Origin: Acidovorax sp. Leaf160
GTDB taxonomy: Bacteria; Pseudomonadota; Gammaproteobacteria; Burkholderiales; Burkholderiaceae_C
Direction of reading: 5' to 3'
Length of the DNA stretch: 64,000 nt
Assembly (NCBI RefSeq): GCF_001424265.1
Contig: NZ_LMOV01000027.1
Span: 62,001-126,000, forward strand
In this document: in pieces, positions 53,133 through 61,296 of the stretch
How positions within the stretch are numbered: the stretch's first letter is position 1
How the letters are laid out: every line of letters begins with the position of its first letter
The notes under the pieces: generated by a model
Seen by the model: the letters and a program-made list of their open reading frames with translations, nothing else
What the model was told of the DNA's origin: nothing
Databases searched by the model: none
Program-made: the position numbers and the translations under genes

Positions 53133-54356
53133 ATGACTTCTTCCGCCACTTCCGCAAACCCCTCCCCGGAACGCACCCTGCCATTGGCCGGCCTGCGCGT
53201 GGTGGAGTTCACCCACATGGTCATGGGCCCGACCTGCGGCATGGTCCTGGCCGACCTGGGCGCCGAGGTCATCAAGGTGGAGCCGGTGGAGGGTGACCGC
53301 ACGCGCCACCTGCTGGGCGCGGGCGCGGGCTTCTTCCCGATGTTCAACCGCAACAAGAAAAGCATCGCGATCGACCTGCGCAGCGCCGAGGGGCTGGAGG
53401 TGGCGATCCGCCTCGCCTCGTCGGCCGACGTGGTGGCGCAGAACTTCAAGCCCGGCGTGATGGCGAAATACGGCCTGGATTACGCCGCCCTCTCGCGCTT
53501 CAACGAAGGGCTGGTGTACGTCAACCACACGGGCTTCCTGCCCGGGCCCTACGAGCACCGCACCGCGCTCGACGAGGTGGTGCAGATGATGGGCGGCCTC
53601 GCCTACATGACGGGCCGCCCCGGCGACCCGCTGCGCGCGGGCACCAGCGTGAACGACATCATGGGCGGCATGTTCGGCGCGATCGGCGCGATGGCGGCGC
53701 TGATGCAGCGCGCGCAGACCGGCCGCGGCCAGGAAGTGGATTCCGCGCTGTTCGAGAACAACGTCTTCCTGGTGGGCCAGCACATGATGCAGTACGCCGT
53801 GACCGGCCAGCCCGCGGCGCCGATGCCCGACCGCATCTCCTCCTGGGCCGTATACGACGTGTTCAGCGTGAAGGACGGCGGCCAGATCTTCCTGGCCGCA
53901 GTGAGCGATGCGCAGTGGCGCACCTTCTGCACCGCCATGGGCTATGCCGACCTGCTGGCCGACCCTGCGCTGGCCCTCAACAACGACCGCGTGCGCACCC
54001 GCGACACGCTGCTGCCCGAGTTGCGGCGCCGGCTCGCGCAGCACACGGCCGAAGAACTCGCCGCGATCTTCGAGCGCCACGGCCTGCCGTTCGCGCCCAT
54101 CCTGCGGCCCGAGCAGCTGTTCGACGATCCGCACCTGAATGCCACCGGCGGCCTGGCCGACGTCACGCTGCCCGATGGCGAGCGCGCCGGCGAGCGCGCG
54201 CGCGTCACCCTGATGCCGCTGCGCATGGGAGGCGAGCGCCTGCCCGTGCGCACCGATCCGCCCCGGCTGGGCGAGCACACGCGCGAACTGCTCGAAGGGC
54301 TGGGCTACGCGCCCGGCGCCATCGACGCGCTGCGCGAGGCCCGTGCCGTGGCCTGA
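53133..54356 (+). CDS. CaiB/BaiF CoA-transferase family protein
   Basis: 407 residues, class III CoA-transferase. 'LAGLRVVEFTHMVMGPTCGMVLADLGAEVIKVE' is the standard opening, and the Asp that forms the acyl-anhydride is in 'GTSVNDIMGGMFGAIGAM' near residue 175. 'NKKSIAIDLRSAEG' is also typical. It moves CoA between an acyl-CoA and a free acid. In this operon it would activate a carboxylic acid for the lyase encoded upstream, while the receptor downstream would bring the acid to the membrane (inference). Confidence 0.93.
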   Translation: MTSSATSANPSPERTLPLAGLRVVEFTHMVMGPTCGMVLADLGAEVIKVEPVEGDRTRHLLGAGAGFFPMFNRNKKSIAIDLRSAEGLEVAIRLASSADVVAQNFKPGVMAKYGLDYAALSRFNEGLVYVNHTGFLPGPYEHRTALDEVVQMMGGLAYMTGRPGDPLRAGTSVNDIMGGMFGAIGAMAALMQRAQTGRGQEVDSALFENNVFLVGQHMMQYAVTGQPAAPMPDRISSWAVYDVFSVKDGGQIFLAAVSDAQWRTFCTAMGYADLLADPALALNNDRVRTRDTLLPELRRRLAQHTAEELAAIFERHGLPFAPILRPEQLFDDPHLNATGGLADVTLPDGERAGERARVTLMPLRMGGERLPVRTDPPRLGEHTRELLEGLGYAPGAIDALREARAVA

Positions 54357-54430
54357 CGGCCGACCGCTTTTCCGGGCCCTTTCGACGAGCGCGGCGCCAG
54401 TCCGCGCGGCCCACCCACCACGATGGAGAC

Positions 54431-55540
54431 ATGCGCATGCCGATCCTGCCAACCCCCCCGGCGGCTCCCCACCGCCACCGCCCTGATGCCGATGCCGAGG
54501 CCGATGCCGAGGCCGGTGCGCCCACAGCGCACGCTGGTGCCGCTGCAGGCGCCGCCACAGCCCTGACCCGCCGCGCCGCCGTCACCATCGGCGCCGCAGC
54601 CCTGGCCGCCGCCTGGAGCGGCCTGCGGCCCGCCCGGGCGCAGTCCCACCCGGACAGGCCGCTGCGCATCATCCTGCCGCTGTCCGCCGGCTCCGGCGCC
54701 GACGGTGCCATCCGCGCGATCAGCGCCAGCCTGGCGAAGGCGCTCGGCCAGCCCGTGGTGATCGAAAACCTGCCCGGCGCGGGCGGCATCACCGGCACCG
54801 CGCAGATCGTGCGCGCGCCCAAGGACGGCTCCGTCATCGGCGTGGTCTCCAACAACCACGTGGTGAACCCCAGCGTCTACAAGAACATCCCGTTCGATTC
54901 GCTCGCCGACATCGCGCCCATCACCATCCTGGGCGCCACGCCGTTCGTGCTGGTGGCGAACCCTGCGGTGCCGGCGGCGAACGTGCGTGAGCTGATCGCC
55001 TATGCGAAGGCGAAACCCGGCGTGCTCAACTACGGCTCTTCCGGCAACGGCACCATCCTGCACCTGGGCGCCGCGATGTTCGCCGACCAGGCGAAGCTGG
55101 ACATCAAGCACATCCCCTACAAGGGCATGGGCCCTCTCATGAACGATGTGCTGGGCGGGCAGGTGCAGCTTGCCGTGGTGGCTGCGGCGCCTGCCGCGCC
55201 GCACATCAAGTCCGGCGCGCTGCGGGCGCTGGGCGTGACCACCGCCGCGCGCGTGCCCACGCTGCCGGCCGTGCCGACGATCGCGGAGCAGGGCCTGCCG
55301 GGCTTCGAGCTCGATGGCTGGATCGCGCCCGTGGCGCCGGCCGGCATCCCCAAGGCCGAGCTTGCGCGCCTTTTTGCCGGCTTCAAGGCCGCGATGGAGA
55401 TGCCCGAGGCACGCGATGCGCTGATCGCCCAGGGCTACGAGATCAAGCTCACGCCGCCCGAGCAGGCCGCGGCCTTCTTCCGCAGCGAGGCCGCGCGCAT
55501 GGCGCAGGTGGTGAAGAGCGCGAACCTGACCATGGATTGA
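54431..55540 (+). CDS. Bug family (TctC-like) solute-binding receptor
   Basis: 369 residues from the ATG at 54431 (GGAG five bases upstream). Longer than usual because of an Asp/Glu/Ala/His N-terminal tail ('RPDADAEADAEAGAPTAHA'), encoded by GATGCCGAGGCC repeats, ahead of a twin-arginine-like signal ('LTRRAAVTIGAAALAAA...ARAQ'). Mature motifs: 'LRIILPLSAGSGADGAIRAIS', 'VVIENLPGAGGITG', 'HIPYKGMGPLMNDVLGGQV' and 'VPTIAEQGLPGFELDGW'. Last gene of the lyase/CoA-transferase operon; ligand presumably the acid those enzymes use. Confidence 0.92.
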   Translation: MRMPILPTPPAAPHRHRPDADAEADAEAGAPTAHAGAAAGAATALTRRAAVTIGAAALAAAWSGLRPARAQSHPDRPLRIILPLSAGSGADGAIRAISASLAKALGQPVVIENLPGAGGITGTAQIVRAPKDGSVIGVVSNNHVVNPSVYKNIPFDSLADIAPITILGATPFVLVANPAVPAANVRELIAYAKAKPGVLNYGSSGNGTILHLGAAMFADQAKLDIKHIPYKGMGPLMNDVLGGQVQLAVVAAAPAAPHIKSGALRALGVTTAARVPTLPAVPTIAEQGLPGFELDGWIAPVAPAGIPKAELARLFAGFKAAMEMPEARDALIAQGYEIKLTPPEQAAAFFRSEAARMAQVVKSANLTMD

Positions 55541-55789
55541 GTCGGCCGCGCTCCAGGCGCCGCCACCGCGCCGCGCCGCGCCATCCAGGCACCGGCGGCG
55601 CCACCGCGCGGGCCGGCCCACGGGCCACCCGTGTGTGCTGGGCGAATGGGGGCTTTCCGTCGCGAACGGGTTCTTTCCGAAGCCCAGGCCAGGCTCTTCG
55701 AAGGCAGGCCGTGCTGACGATTCAAGAAGGTCTCGGCCTGCCAGCCTGTCTGGCCTCCTGCCGACAGATCGCGTGCCGAGACCCCCGTA

Positions 55790-58081
55790 TCAGGCCGCAG
55801 GCGCCATCTGCAGCGGCACCACCAGCGGCTCGGCCGGAGCGGCCGGAGCGGCCTGCACCGGCTCGTCGGGTTGCGTCGCGGTGCTGACCAGGAACGCTCC
55901 GGCTGCCTCGGCCGCCATGGGCCGTGCGAACAGGTAGCCCTGCAGCAGGTGGCAGCCCCAGTGCTTGAGCAGCTGCGCCTGTTGTACCGTCTCCACGCCT
56001 TCCGCGACGATCTCCAGGCCCAGGTCGAAGGCGAGCCCGATGGCGGTGGCGCACACCGCCTGGCCGCGTCCGCTCAGGTCCACGTCGCGGATGAACGAAC
56101 GGTCGAGCTTGAAGGCGTGCACCGGCAGGCGGCGCAGGTAGGTGAGCGAAGAGTAGCCGGTGCCGAAATCGTCGATCGAGAGCCGCACGCCCAGGGCGCG
56201 CAGGGCGGCCAGCCGCTCGCTGGCGCGTTCGATCTGCGGCATCAGCACCGACTCGGTGATCTCCAGCTCCAGATCGGCCGGCCGCAGGCGGTGGCGCGCC
56301 AGCGTGTCGGTGATGAGCGTCTCCAGCCCTTCGTCTTCGAGCTGGTGCGCCGACAGGTTGACGGCCATGCGCAGGCCGGCGTGGCCTTGCTGGTGCCAGG
56401 CGGCCAGTTGGCGGCAGGCCTCGTTCAGCACCCAGGCGCCCAGGGCGTGGATCACGCCGCTGGATTCGGCCAGCGAGATGAAGCGCAAGGGCGACACCAG
56501 GCCGCGCGCCGGGTGCTGCCAGCGCACCAGCGCTTCCATGCAGGCGACCTGGCCGGTTTCGCCGTTCACCTGGGGCTGGTAGTGCAGCAGGAATTCGCGG
56601 CGTTCCAGCGCGTGGCTCAGCGCGTCCTCCAGCTCCATCTGCTCCTGCAGGTGGTCCTTCAGGGCCGGCGTGAAGGTCTTGAGCGGCCCGCCGCTGCGGC
56701 CGGTGCTCTTGGCGTCGTGCAGGGCCAGCTCGGCGGCATTCACCACCGCCTCGGCCGTGACGCCGTCGCCCGGGAAGCGCGCGACGCCGGCACTGGCGCG
56801 CACGTTCAGCACCTTGCCCGACACCGCGACGGGCAGCGCGAAGGCGTTGTCCAGCTGCGCATAGCGCTGGGCCACGGCCTGCGGCGCGATGCCCGTGCAG
56901 ACCACGACAAAGCTGGCCCCGTGGCCGCGCGCCAGCAGGCCCTGGCCCTGCACGGCCTGCTGCAGGCGGCCCGCCAGCTGGGCCAGCAGCGCATCACCCG
57001 CGGCATGGCCGTGGGTGGCGCACAGCAGGTCGAAGCGGTCGATATCGAACACGAACACCGCCAGCGACGCTGCATTGCGCTGGTGTTCGTCCAGCACGGG
57101 AGTGAGCTGACGCAGCAGGCCGGCCCGGTCGCTGAGGCCGGAAAAGCGCGTGTCTTCCGCATCCGGCGCGCGGCGCGCCAGGCGGGCGGCGGGCTGCAGC
57201 GCGGGCGGATTCTGCGGCGCTGCGGCCTGCGCCGGCTGGGGCTGGGGCTGGGGCTGTTGCTGCTGCTGGGCCGCAGGGCGGGCGCGCGGCGTCAACGGCT
57301 GGTCCTGGGGCTGTGGCGCGGGGGCGACGCTGCCTCCGTGCGCCCGGCGCCGGCGCGAACGCACCCGGGAATGCAGCCGGCCGAGATCCTCCATCACCAC
57401 CCAGAGGAAACCCACGCTCATCACCAGGAAGGCGAAACCCGACACGTAGGGCAGGGACAGCGCCCCGGTATCCGACAGCAGCGCCAGCATGGCGCTCGTC
57501 GCCATCAGACCCATGCCCACCCAGGGCAGCCAGCGCCAGTGGGCACGGTCCGGGCGGACGGTGTCGCCCGGGCGCAGGCCGGGCAGGGCGGCGGCCATCA
57601 GCCCGAGGGTCAGCACGCGCAGCAGCTGGTAGGGCATGTCGGCAGAGCCGGAGAGCAGGCGGATCGACTCGCCCCAGGGCAGCGTCACCAGGCGGTCGCT
57701 GGCGAGCTGGTTGAACCGGTAGCCGTAGTCGGCGGTGAAGTTGTGCACCACCAGCACCAGCGTGACGGCCGCGGCCGCGCCGGTGAGCCGGAGCCGCGGG
57801 CGGCGCGTGCCCAGTAATTCGAACAGGTAGACGATGACCGGCGGCACCAGCAGCGACCAGAGGTTCAACCAGCGGTGCGCCTGCAGCGCGGCTGCCGTGT
57901 CGGGTGCCGCGTACTGCAGCGCATTGCCCATCTGGAACAGCGCGAACAACACGCAGAGCACCCCATAGCTCCACTGCAGCCGGGGCTGGGTGCTGTGGCG
58001 CGCAAGCACGACGGAGTACCCGGCACCCATGAGCAGGAAGCCGACTGAAATCAGATACGCCGTGACGAGGGGGCTTTCCAT
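55790..58081 (-). CDS. Membrane c-di-GMP phosphodiesterase: 7-8 TM, degenerate GGDEF, EAL
   Basis: 763 residues from the ATG at 58081; an ATG 14 codons earlier (58123) is possible. About seven or eight membrane helices (1-245), then a Gln/Pro-rich linker (about 270-320, 'QQQQQPQPQPQP'). In the GGDEF domain (about 330-480) the signature is replaced by 'RGHGASF', so it should not make c-di-GMP. The EAL domain (about 500-740) is intact: 'EALVRWQHP', 'MAVNLSAHQLED', 'LELEITESVL', 'SIDDFGTGYSSL', 'FKLDRSFI' and 'VAEGVETVQQ'. Expected to hydrolyse c-di-GMP at the membrane. Divergent from an AraC gene. Confidence 0.92.
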   Translation of the reverse strand: MESPLVTAYLISVGFLLMGAGYSVVLARHSTQPRLQWSYGVLCVLFALFQMGNALQYAAPDTAAALQAHRWLNLWSLLVPPVIVYLFELLGTRRPRLRLTGAAAAVTLVLVVHNFTADYGYRFNQLASDRLVTLPWGESIRLLSGSADMPYQLLRVLTLGLMAAALPGLRPGDTVRPDRAHWRWLPWVGMGLMATSAMLALLSDTGALSLPYVSGFAFLVMSVGFLWVVMEDLGRLHSRVRSRRRRAHGGSVAPAPQPQDQPLTPRARPAAQQQQQPQPQPQPAQAAAPQNPPALQPAARLARRAPDAEDTRFSGLSDRAGLLRQLTPVLDEHQRNAASLAVFVFDIDRFDLLCATHGHAAGDALLAQLAGRLQQAVQGQGLLARGHGASFVVVCTGIAPQAVAQRYAQLDNAFALPVAVSGKVLNVRASAGVARFPGDGVTAEAVVNAAELALHDAKSTGRSGGPLKTFTPALKDHLQEQMELEDALSHALERREFLLHYQPQVNGETGQVACMEALVRWQHPARGLVSPLRFISLAESSGVIHALGAWVLNEACRQLAAWHQQGHAGLRMAVNLSAHQLEDEGLETLITDTLARHRLRPADLELEITESVLMPQIERASERLAALRALGVRLSIDDFGTGYSSLTYLRRLPVHAFKLDRSFIRDVDLSGRGQAVCATAIGLAFDLGLEIVAEGVETVQQAQLLKHWGCHLLQGYLFARPMAAEAAGAFLVSTATQPDEPVQAAPAAPAEPLVVPLQMAPAA

Positions 58082-58223
58082 GGGGACGGCACGAACGAGC
58101 GTACCGATTACAAAATATGACATTTCATTGTGCCCGAGTTGTGTGAAGTCAGGTGTCCCTGCTAGCAAAGCTGTACAGCAGCTGGCGACCCCGTCCTACA
58201 GCCCGGGGGGTACCATCCTCCCG

Positions 58224-59015
58224 ATGACCCCCTGTTCCAGCCCCCCGGCATGCTCGGTACGCAGCTACAGCGGCGAATACGCCGTGCATGCGCACGACCA
58301 TGCGCAGGTGGTCTATGCGGTGGCGGGCCGCATGGAGATGGAGGTGGACGGCCGTGGCCTGTGGGTGGACCGGGCCAGCGGCATCGTGGTGCCGGCCGGG
58401 GTGCGGCATGGATTCTTCGCGCCGCCGGGGGCGCTCTTCTGTGTGATCGACCTGCCTTCCGCCGCAGGCACCGAGCGGCTGCGGCGCTTCGCCGTGCCGG
58501 AGCGGGCACGGGCGTGGATCGACGCAGCCGGCGTTCTGGCCCCGTTGCCCGCCTCCGCGCCGCAGGCGGCGCACGACGCGGCGGGCCTGGCGCCGCCCGC
58601 GCCGGACTGGCCCAGCGGCGTCGCCCGGGCCTGGCTGGCGCCCACTCCGGCCCTGGCGCCGCAACTGGACGGCCTGCTGCACGCGCCGCGCGTGCTGGCC
58701 CGCCGGGCCGTGCCGGCCGAGCGGGTCGAGCAGGCCGTGCGCGGCGCACTGCACGAAGCCTGGCCGACCGCCCGCCTGGCGGCCCTTTGCCACCTCAGCG
58801 TGCCGCGCTTTCACACCCGCTGGATCGAGCTGACCGGGGCCACGCCCCAGGCGTGGCTGCGGGGCGTGCGGCTGGATGCCGCCATGCGCTCGCTCGCCGG
58901 GGGGCAGCCGCTGGAGCAGGTCGCGCTGGCCTGCGGCTATGCCACTGCGTCGGCGCTGGCGTCGGCCCTGCGGCGCGAGCGCGGGGTGGGCGCGCGCCAG
59001 CTGCGCCGGCGCTGA
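58224..59015 (+). CDS. AraC family transcriptional regulator
   Basis: 263 residues from the ATG at 58224. N-terminal cupin-like sensor ('EYAVHAHDHAQVVYAVAGRMEMEVDG', 'GIVVPAGVRHGF') and a C-terminal double helix-turn-helix ('WPTARLAALCHLSVPRFHTRWIELTGATPQAWL', 'GQPLEQVALACGYATASALASALRRERG'). Many regulators of this shape control a neighbouring efflux or DMT gene; an EamA transporter gene follows 171 bases downstream on the same strand. Effector unknown. Confidence 0.9.
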   Translation: MTPCSSPPACSVRSYSGEYAVHAHDHAQVVYAVAGRMEMEVDGRGLWVDRASGIVVPAGVRHGFFAPPGALFCVIDLPSAAGTERLRRFAVPERARAWIDAAGVLAPLPASAPQAAHDAAGLAPPAPDWPSGVARAWLAPTPALAPQLDGLLHAPRVLARRAVPAERVEQAVRGALHEAWPTARLAALCHLSVPRFHTRWIELTGATPQAWLRGVRLDAAMRSLAGGQPLEQVALACGYATASALASALRRERGVGARQLRRR

Positions 59016-59113
59016 AAGCGTGTTCCCTGGCTTGTCGGGAGGGGCCGCGGGCCCGAAGGGTGGAGGGCCGGTCGGGCGATGGGAGGGCCGATGGCTCCCC
59101 AGCGCCCCTGAAA

Positions 59114-59132
59114 AGAACGGCGCGACCGTTCT
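59114..59132. promoter_or_regulatory. Perfect inverted repeat upstream of EamA gene
   Basis: AGAACGG-CGCGA-CCGTTCT, extended by CTGAA.../...CTCAG on the outside. It lies 55 bases before the EamA start and 98 bases after the AraC stop. It could be an operator or, less likely (no T tract), a terminator. Confidence 0.45.
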
Positions 59133-59186
59133 CAGGTTGAGCGTTGCGCGACATTCGCGGCCGGCCCGCCGTGGCAACCTTGCGAC

Positions 59187-60200
59187 ATGGCCGCTCCCCG
59201 CCCCTCTGATCTCCGTTCCTCTGCTTCCCGCTCGCCTTCCCATGGGTCCGCCGCCGCCGAAATGGCGGCCGGCTCCGTCCGCCCCGGGGTGGCCGATGGC
59301 GCTCGCCCGTCGCCGGACGCCGTGCGCCACGGCGCACGCGGCGTGGCCATGGTGCTGCTGGCCGCCATGCTCTGGGGCACCACCGGCACCGCGCAGAGCC
59401 TCGCGCCCGCAGGCCTGTCGCCGTATTGGGTGGGCGCCCTGCGGCTGGCGGTGGCGGCGGCTTTCTTCGCCGTGCTGGCGGGTGCGCTGCGCCAGCGCGG
59501 CGGCACCCTGGCGTGGCCGCGCGTGCTGGCGGCGGGCGCCTGCGTGGCGGTCTACAACCTCAGCTTCTTCGCGGGCGTGAAAGCCAGCGGCGTGGCGCTG
59601 GGCACGGCCATCGCCATCGGCAGCGCGCCCATCTGGGCCGGCCTGCTGCAGACCGTGCAGCTGCGCCGCTTGCCCGCGCCCGCCTGGTGGGCCGGCACGT
59701 TGCTGGGCGTGGCGGGCGGTGTGGCCATGGCGCTCGACGGCGCCGCCAGCGGGCGCGGCGGCGCCACGGTCGGCGGTATCGCCCTCTGCCTCACGGCGGG
59801 GCTGACCTACGCGGCCTACACGCTGCTGAACAAGCCGCTGGTCGAGCATGCCGGCGCGGCCACGGTCAACCTGGCCGTCTTCGCAACGGCAGCCGTGCTG
59901 TCGGTGCCGGCGGCCGCGTGGCTGGCCGGCCCGCTGGCCCTGTCGGCCGGCACCTGGCTCACGGTGGGCTACCTGGGCCTGGTGGCGACGGGGCTGGCCT
60001 ACTTGCTGTTCACCAGCGCCCTGCGGCATATCTCGGGTGCCACCGGCGTCACCCTGGCCCTGGGCGAGCCGGTCACCGCCTTCGTGCTGGCCGTCGTGGT
60101 GGTGGGCGAAACACCCTCCCTGCTCTCCGTCGCCGGCCTGGTGGCCGTGCTCTCGGGCCTGCTGCTGGTGGTGTGGGCCGAGCTGCGGACGGCGCGCTGA
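59187..60200 (+). CDS. EamA/DMT family transporter
   Basis: 337 residues if started at 59187. The first ~50 are Ser/Pro/Ala-rich and may not be translated (a Met at 59262 is an alternative), while the ten-helix membrane part starts at about residue 52 ('GVAMVLLAAMLWGTTGTAQSL'). EamA repeat motifs include 'GLSPYWVGALRLAVAAAFFA' and 'TGVTLALGEPVTAFVLAVVVVGETPS'. Substrate unknown. The upstream AraC regulator is the most likely controller. The M48 gene follows 73 bases later. Confidence 0.88.
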   Translation: MAAPRPSDLRSSASRSPSHGSAAAEMAAGSVRPGVADGARPSPDAVRHGARGVAMVLLAAMLWGTTGTAQSLAPAGLSPYWVGALRLAVAAAFFAVLAGALRQRGGTLAWPRVLAAGACVAVYNLSFFAGVKASGVALGTAIAIGSAPIWAGLLQTVQLRRLPAPAWWAGTLLGVAGGVAMALDGAASGRGGATVGGIALCLTAGLTYAAYTLLNKPLVEHAGAATVNLAVFATAAVLSVPAAAWLAGPLALSAGTWLTVGYLGLVATGLAYLLFTSALRHISGATGVTLALGEPVTAFVLAVVVVGETPSLLSVAGLVAVLSGLLLVVWAELRTAR

Positions 60201-60273
60201 CAGCCGGCACTGGCGGCAGCGTGGCTCGGCTGCCTACAGCCGGGCGGGCTGGGCGCCACTAGACTCGGGCGCC

Positions 60274-61188
60274 ATGAAAAACGACCAACTCTCCGCAGCT
60301 TCGGCCCCTTACCGCGACGGCGACGGCGGCGGCGCCGGCCACGACGCCGGTTGCCGCCTGTGCGCCTTGCGGCAGAGCCACGGCGCATGGAATGCGCGCC
60401 GCGGCTTTCTGCTGGCGGCGGGCGCGGCGCTGGCCGGCCCGGCGCTGGCGCAGGTCGACGTGGGCTCGTCCTCCGCCATGCGGCAGCTGGTGCCGGCCGA
60501 GGGCCTGGAGCAAGCCGCCACCCAGCAATACAGCAAGATGCTGGAACAGGCCAAGGCGCAGCGCGCGCTGGCGCCCGATACCCATCCGCAGCTGCAGAAG
60601 CTGCGCGGCATCTCGCAGCGGCTGATTCCGTTCAGCCCGCAGTGGAACAGCCGCGCGTCGTCGTGGAAGTGGGAAGTCAACCTGATCGGCAGCAAGCAGA
60701 TCAACGCCTTCTGCATGCCGGGCGGCAAGATCGCCTTCTACACCGGCATCCTCGACCAGCTGAAATTGACCGACGACGAGGCCGCCATGGTCATGGGCCA
60801 CGAAATGGCGCACGCCCTGCGCGAACATGCCCGCGCCCGGCTGGCCAAGACGCAGGCCACCAGCATGGGGCTGTCGCTGGGCGCGCAGCTGCTGGGCCTG
60901 GGCGACCTGGGCAACGCGGCGGCCAATCTGGGCACCCAGCTGATCACGCTGAAGTTCAGCCGCACGGACGAAACCGAGGCCGACCTGGTGGGGCTGGAGC
61001 TGGCCGCGCGCGGCGGCTTCGACCCGGACGCCTCGGTGAGCCTCTGGCGCAAGATGGGCGAGGCCACCAAGAACCAGGGCGGGCTGGCGTTTCTCTCCAC
61101 CCACCCCAGCGGGCCGGACCGCATCCGCCAGCTGGAAGCCAACGTGCCGCGCGTCGAGGGGCTGTACCAGGCCGCCAAGCGCGGCTGA
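60274..61188 (+). CDS. M48 family zinc metallopeptidase
   Basis: 304 residues. The N-terminus is unusual: about 40 residues with 'CRLCALRQ' before an arginine-containing signal ('ARRGFLLAAGAALAGPALAQ'), so export through Tat or Sec is likely after a long n-region. Zinc site 'MVMGHEMAHALREHAR' (HExxH) near residue 170, with the third ligand Glu in 'DETEADLVGLELAARGG'. Related to Oma1/LoiP/YggG-type periplasmic proteases that act on envelope proteins. A TAGACT hexamer ends eight bases before the ATG, with no ribosome site between. A strong hairpin terminator follows. Confidence 0.92.
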   Translation: MKNDQLSAASAPYRDGDGGGAGHDAGCRLCALRQSHGAWNARRGFLLAAGAALAGPALAQVDVGSSSAMRQLVPAEGLEQAATQQYSKMLEQAKAQRALAPDTHPQLQKLRGISQRLIPFSPQWNSRASSWKWEVNLIGSKQINAFCMPGGKIAFYTGILDQLKLTDDEAAMVMGHEMAHALREHARARLAKTQATSMGLSLGAQLLGLGDLGNAAANLGTQLITLKFSRTDETEADLVGLELAARGGFDPDASVSLWRKMGEATKNQGGLAFLSTHPSGPDRIRQLEANVPRVEGLYQAAKRG

Positions 61189-61224
61189 TCGCTGGCGCCT
61201 CCCCCGCAAGGCGGTGTTTCATGC

Positions 61225-61271
61225 AAAAAGAGCTGCTGGCGCCCACCATCGGGGCGCCAGCAGCTCTTTTT
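61225..61271. terminator. Bidirectional rho-independent terminator
   Basis: A 20-base-pair perfect stem (AAAAAGAGCTGCTGGCGCCC / GGGCGCCAGCAGCTCTTTTT) around a 7-base loop, with T runs on both strands. It separates the convergent M48 and TctA-like genes and should stop transcription in both directions. Confidence 0.95.
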
Positions 61272-61296
61272 TTGATAGCGTGCTGAACGGCGCCGT

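Noticed and set aside
61225-61271. 20-bp inverted repeat as an insertion-sequence end or attachment site
   Set aside because: T runs on both sides, a 7-base loop and placement between convergent genes make it a plain bidirectional terminator; no transposase or integrase nearby.
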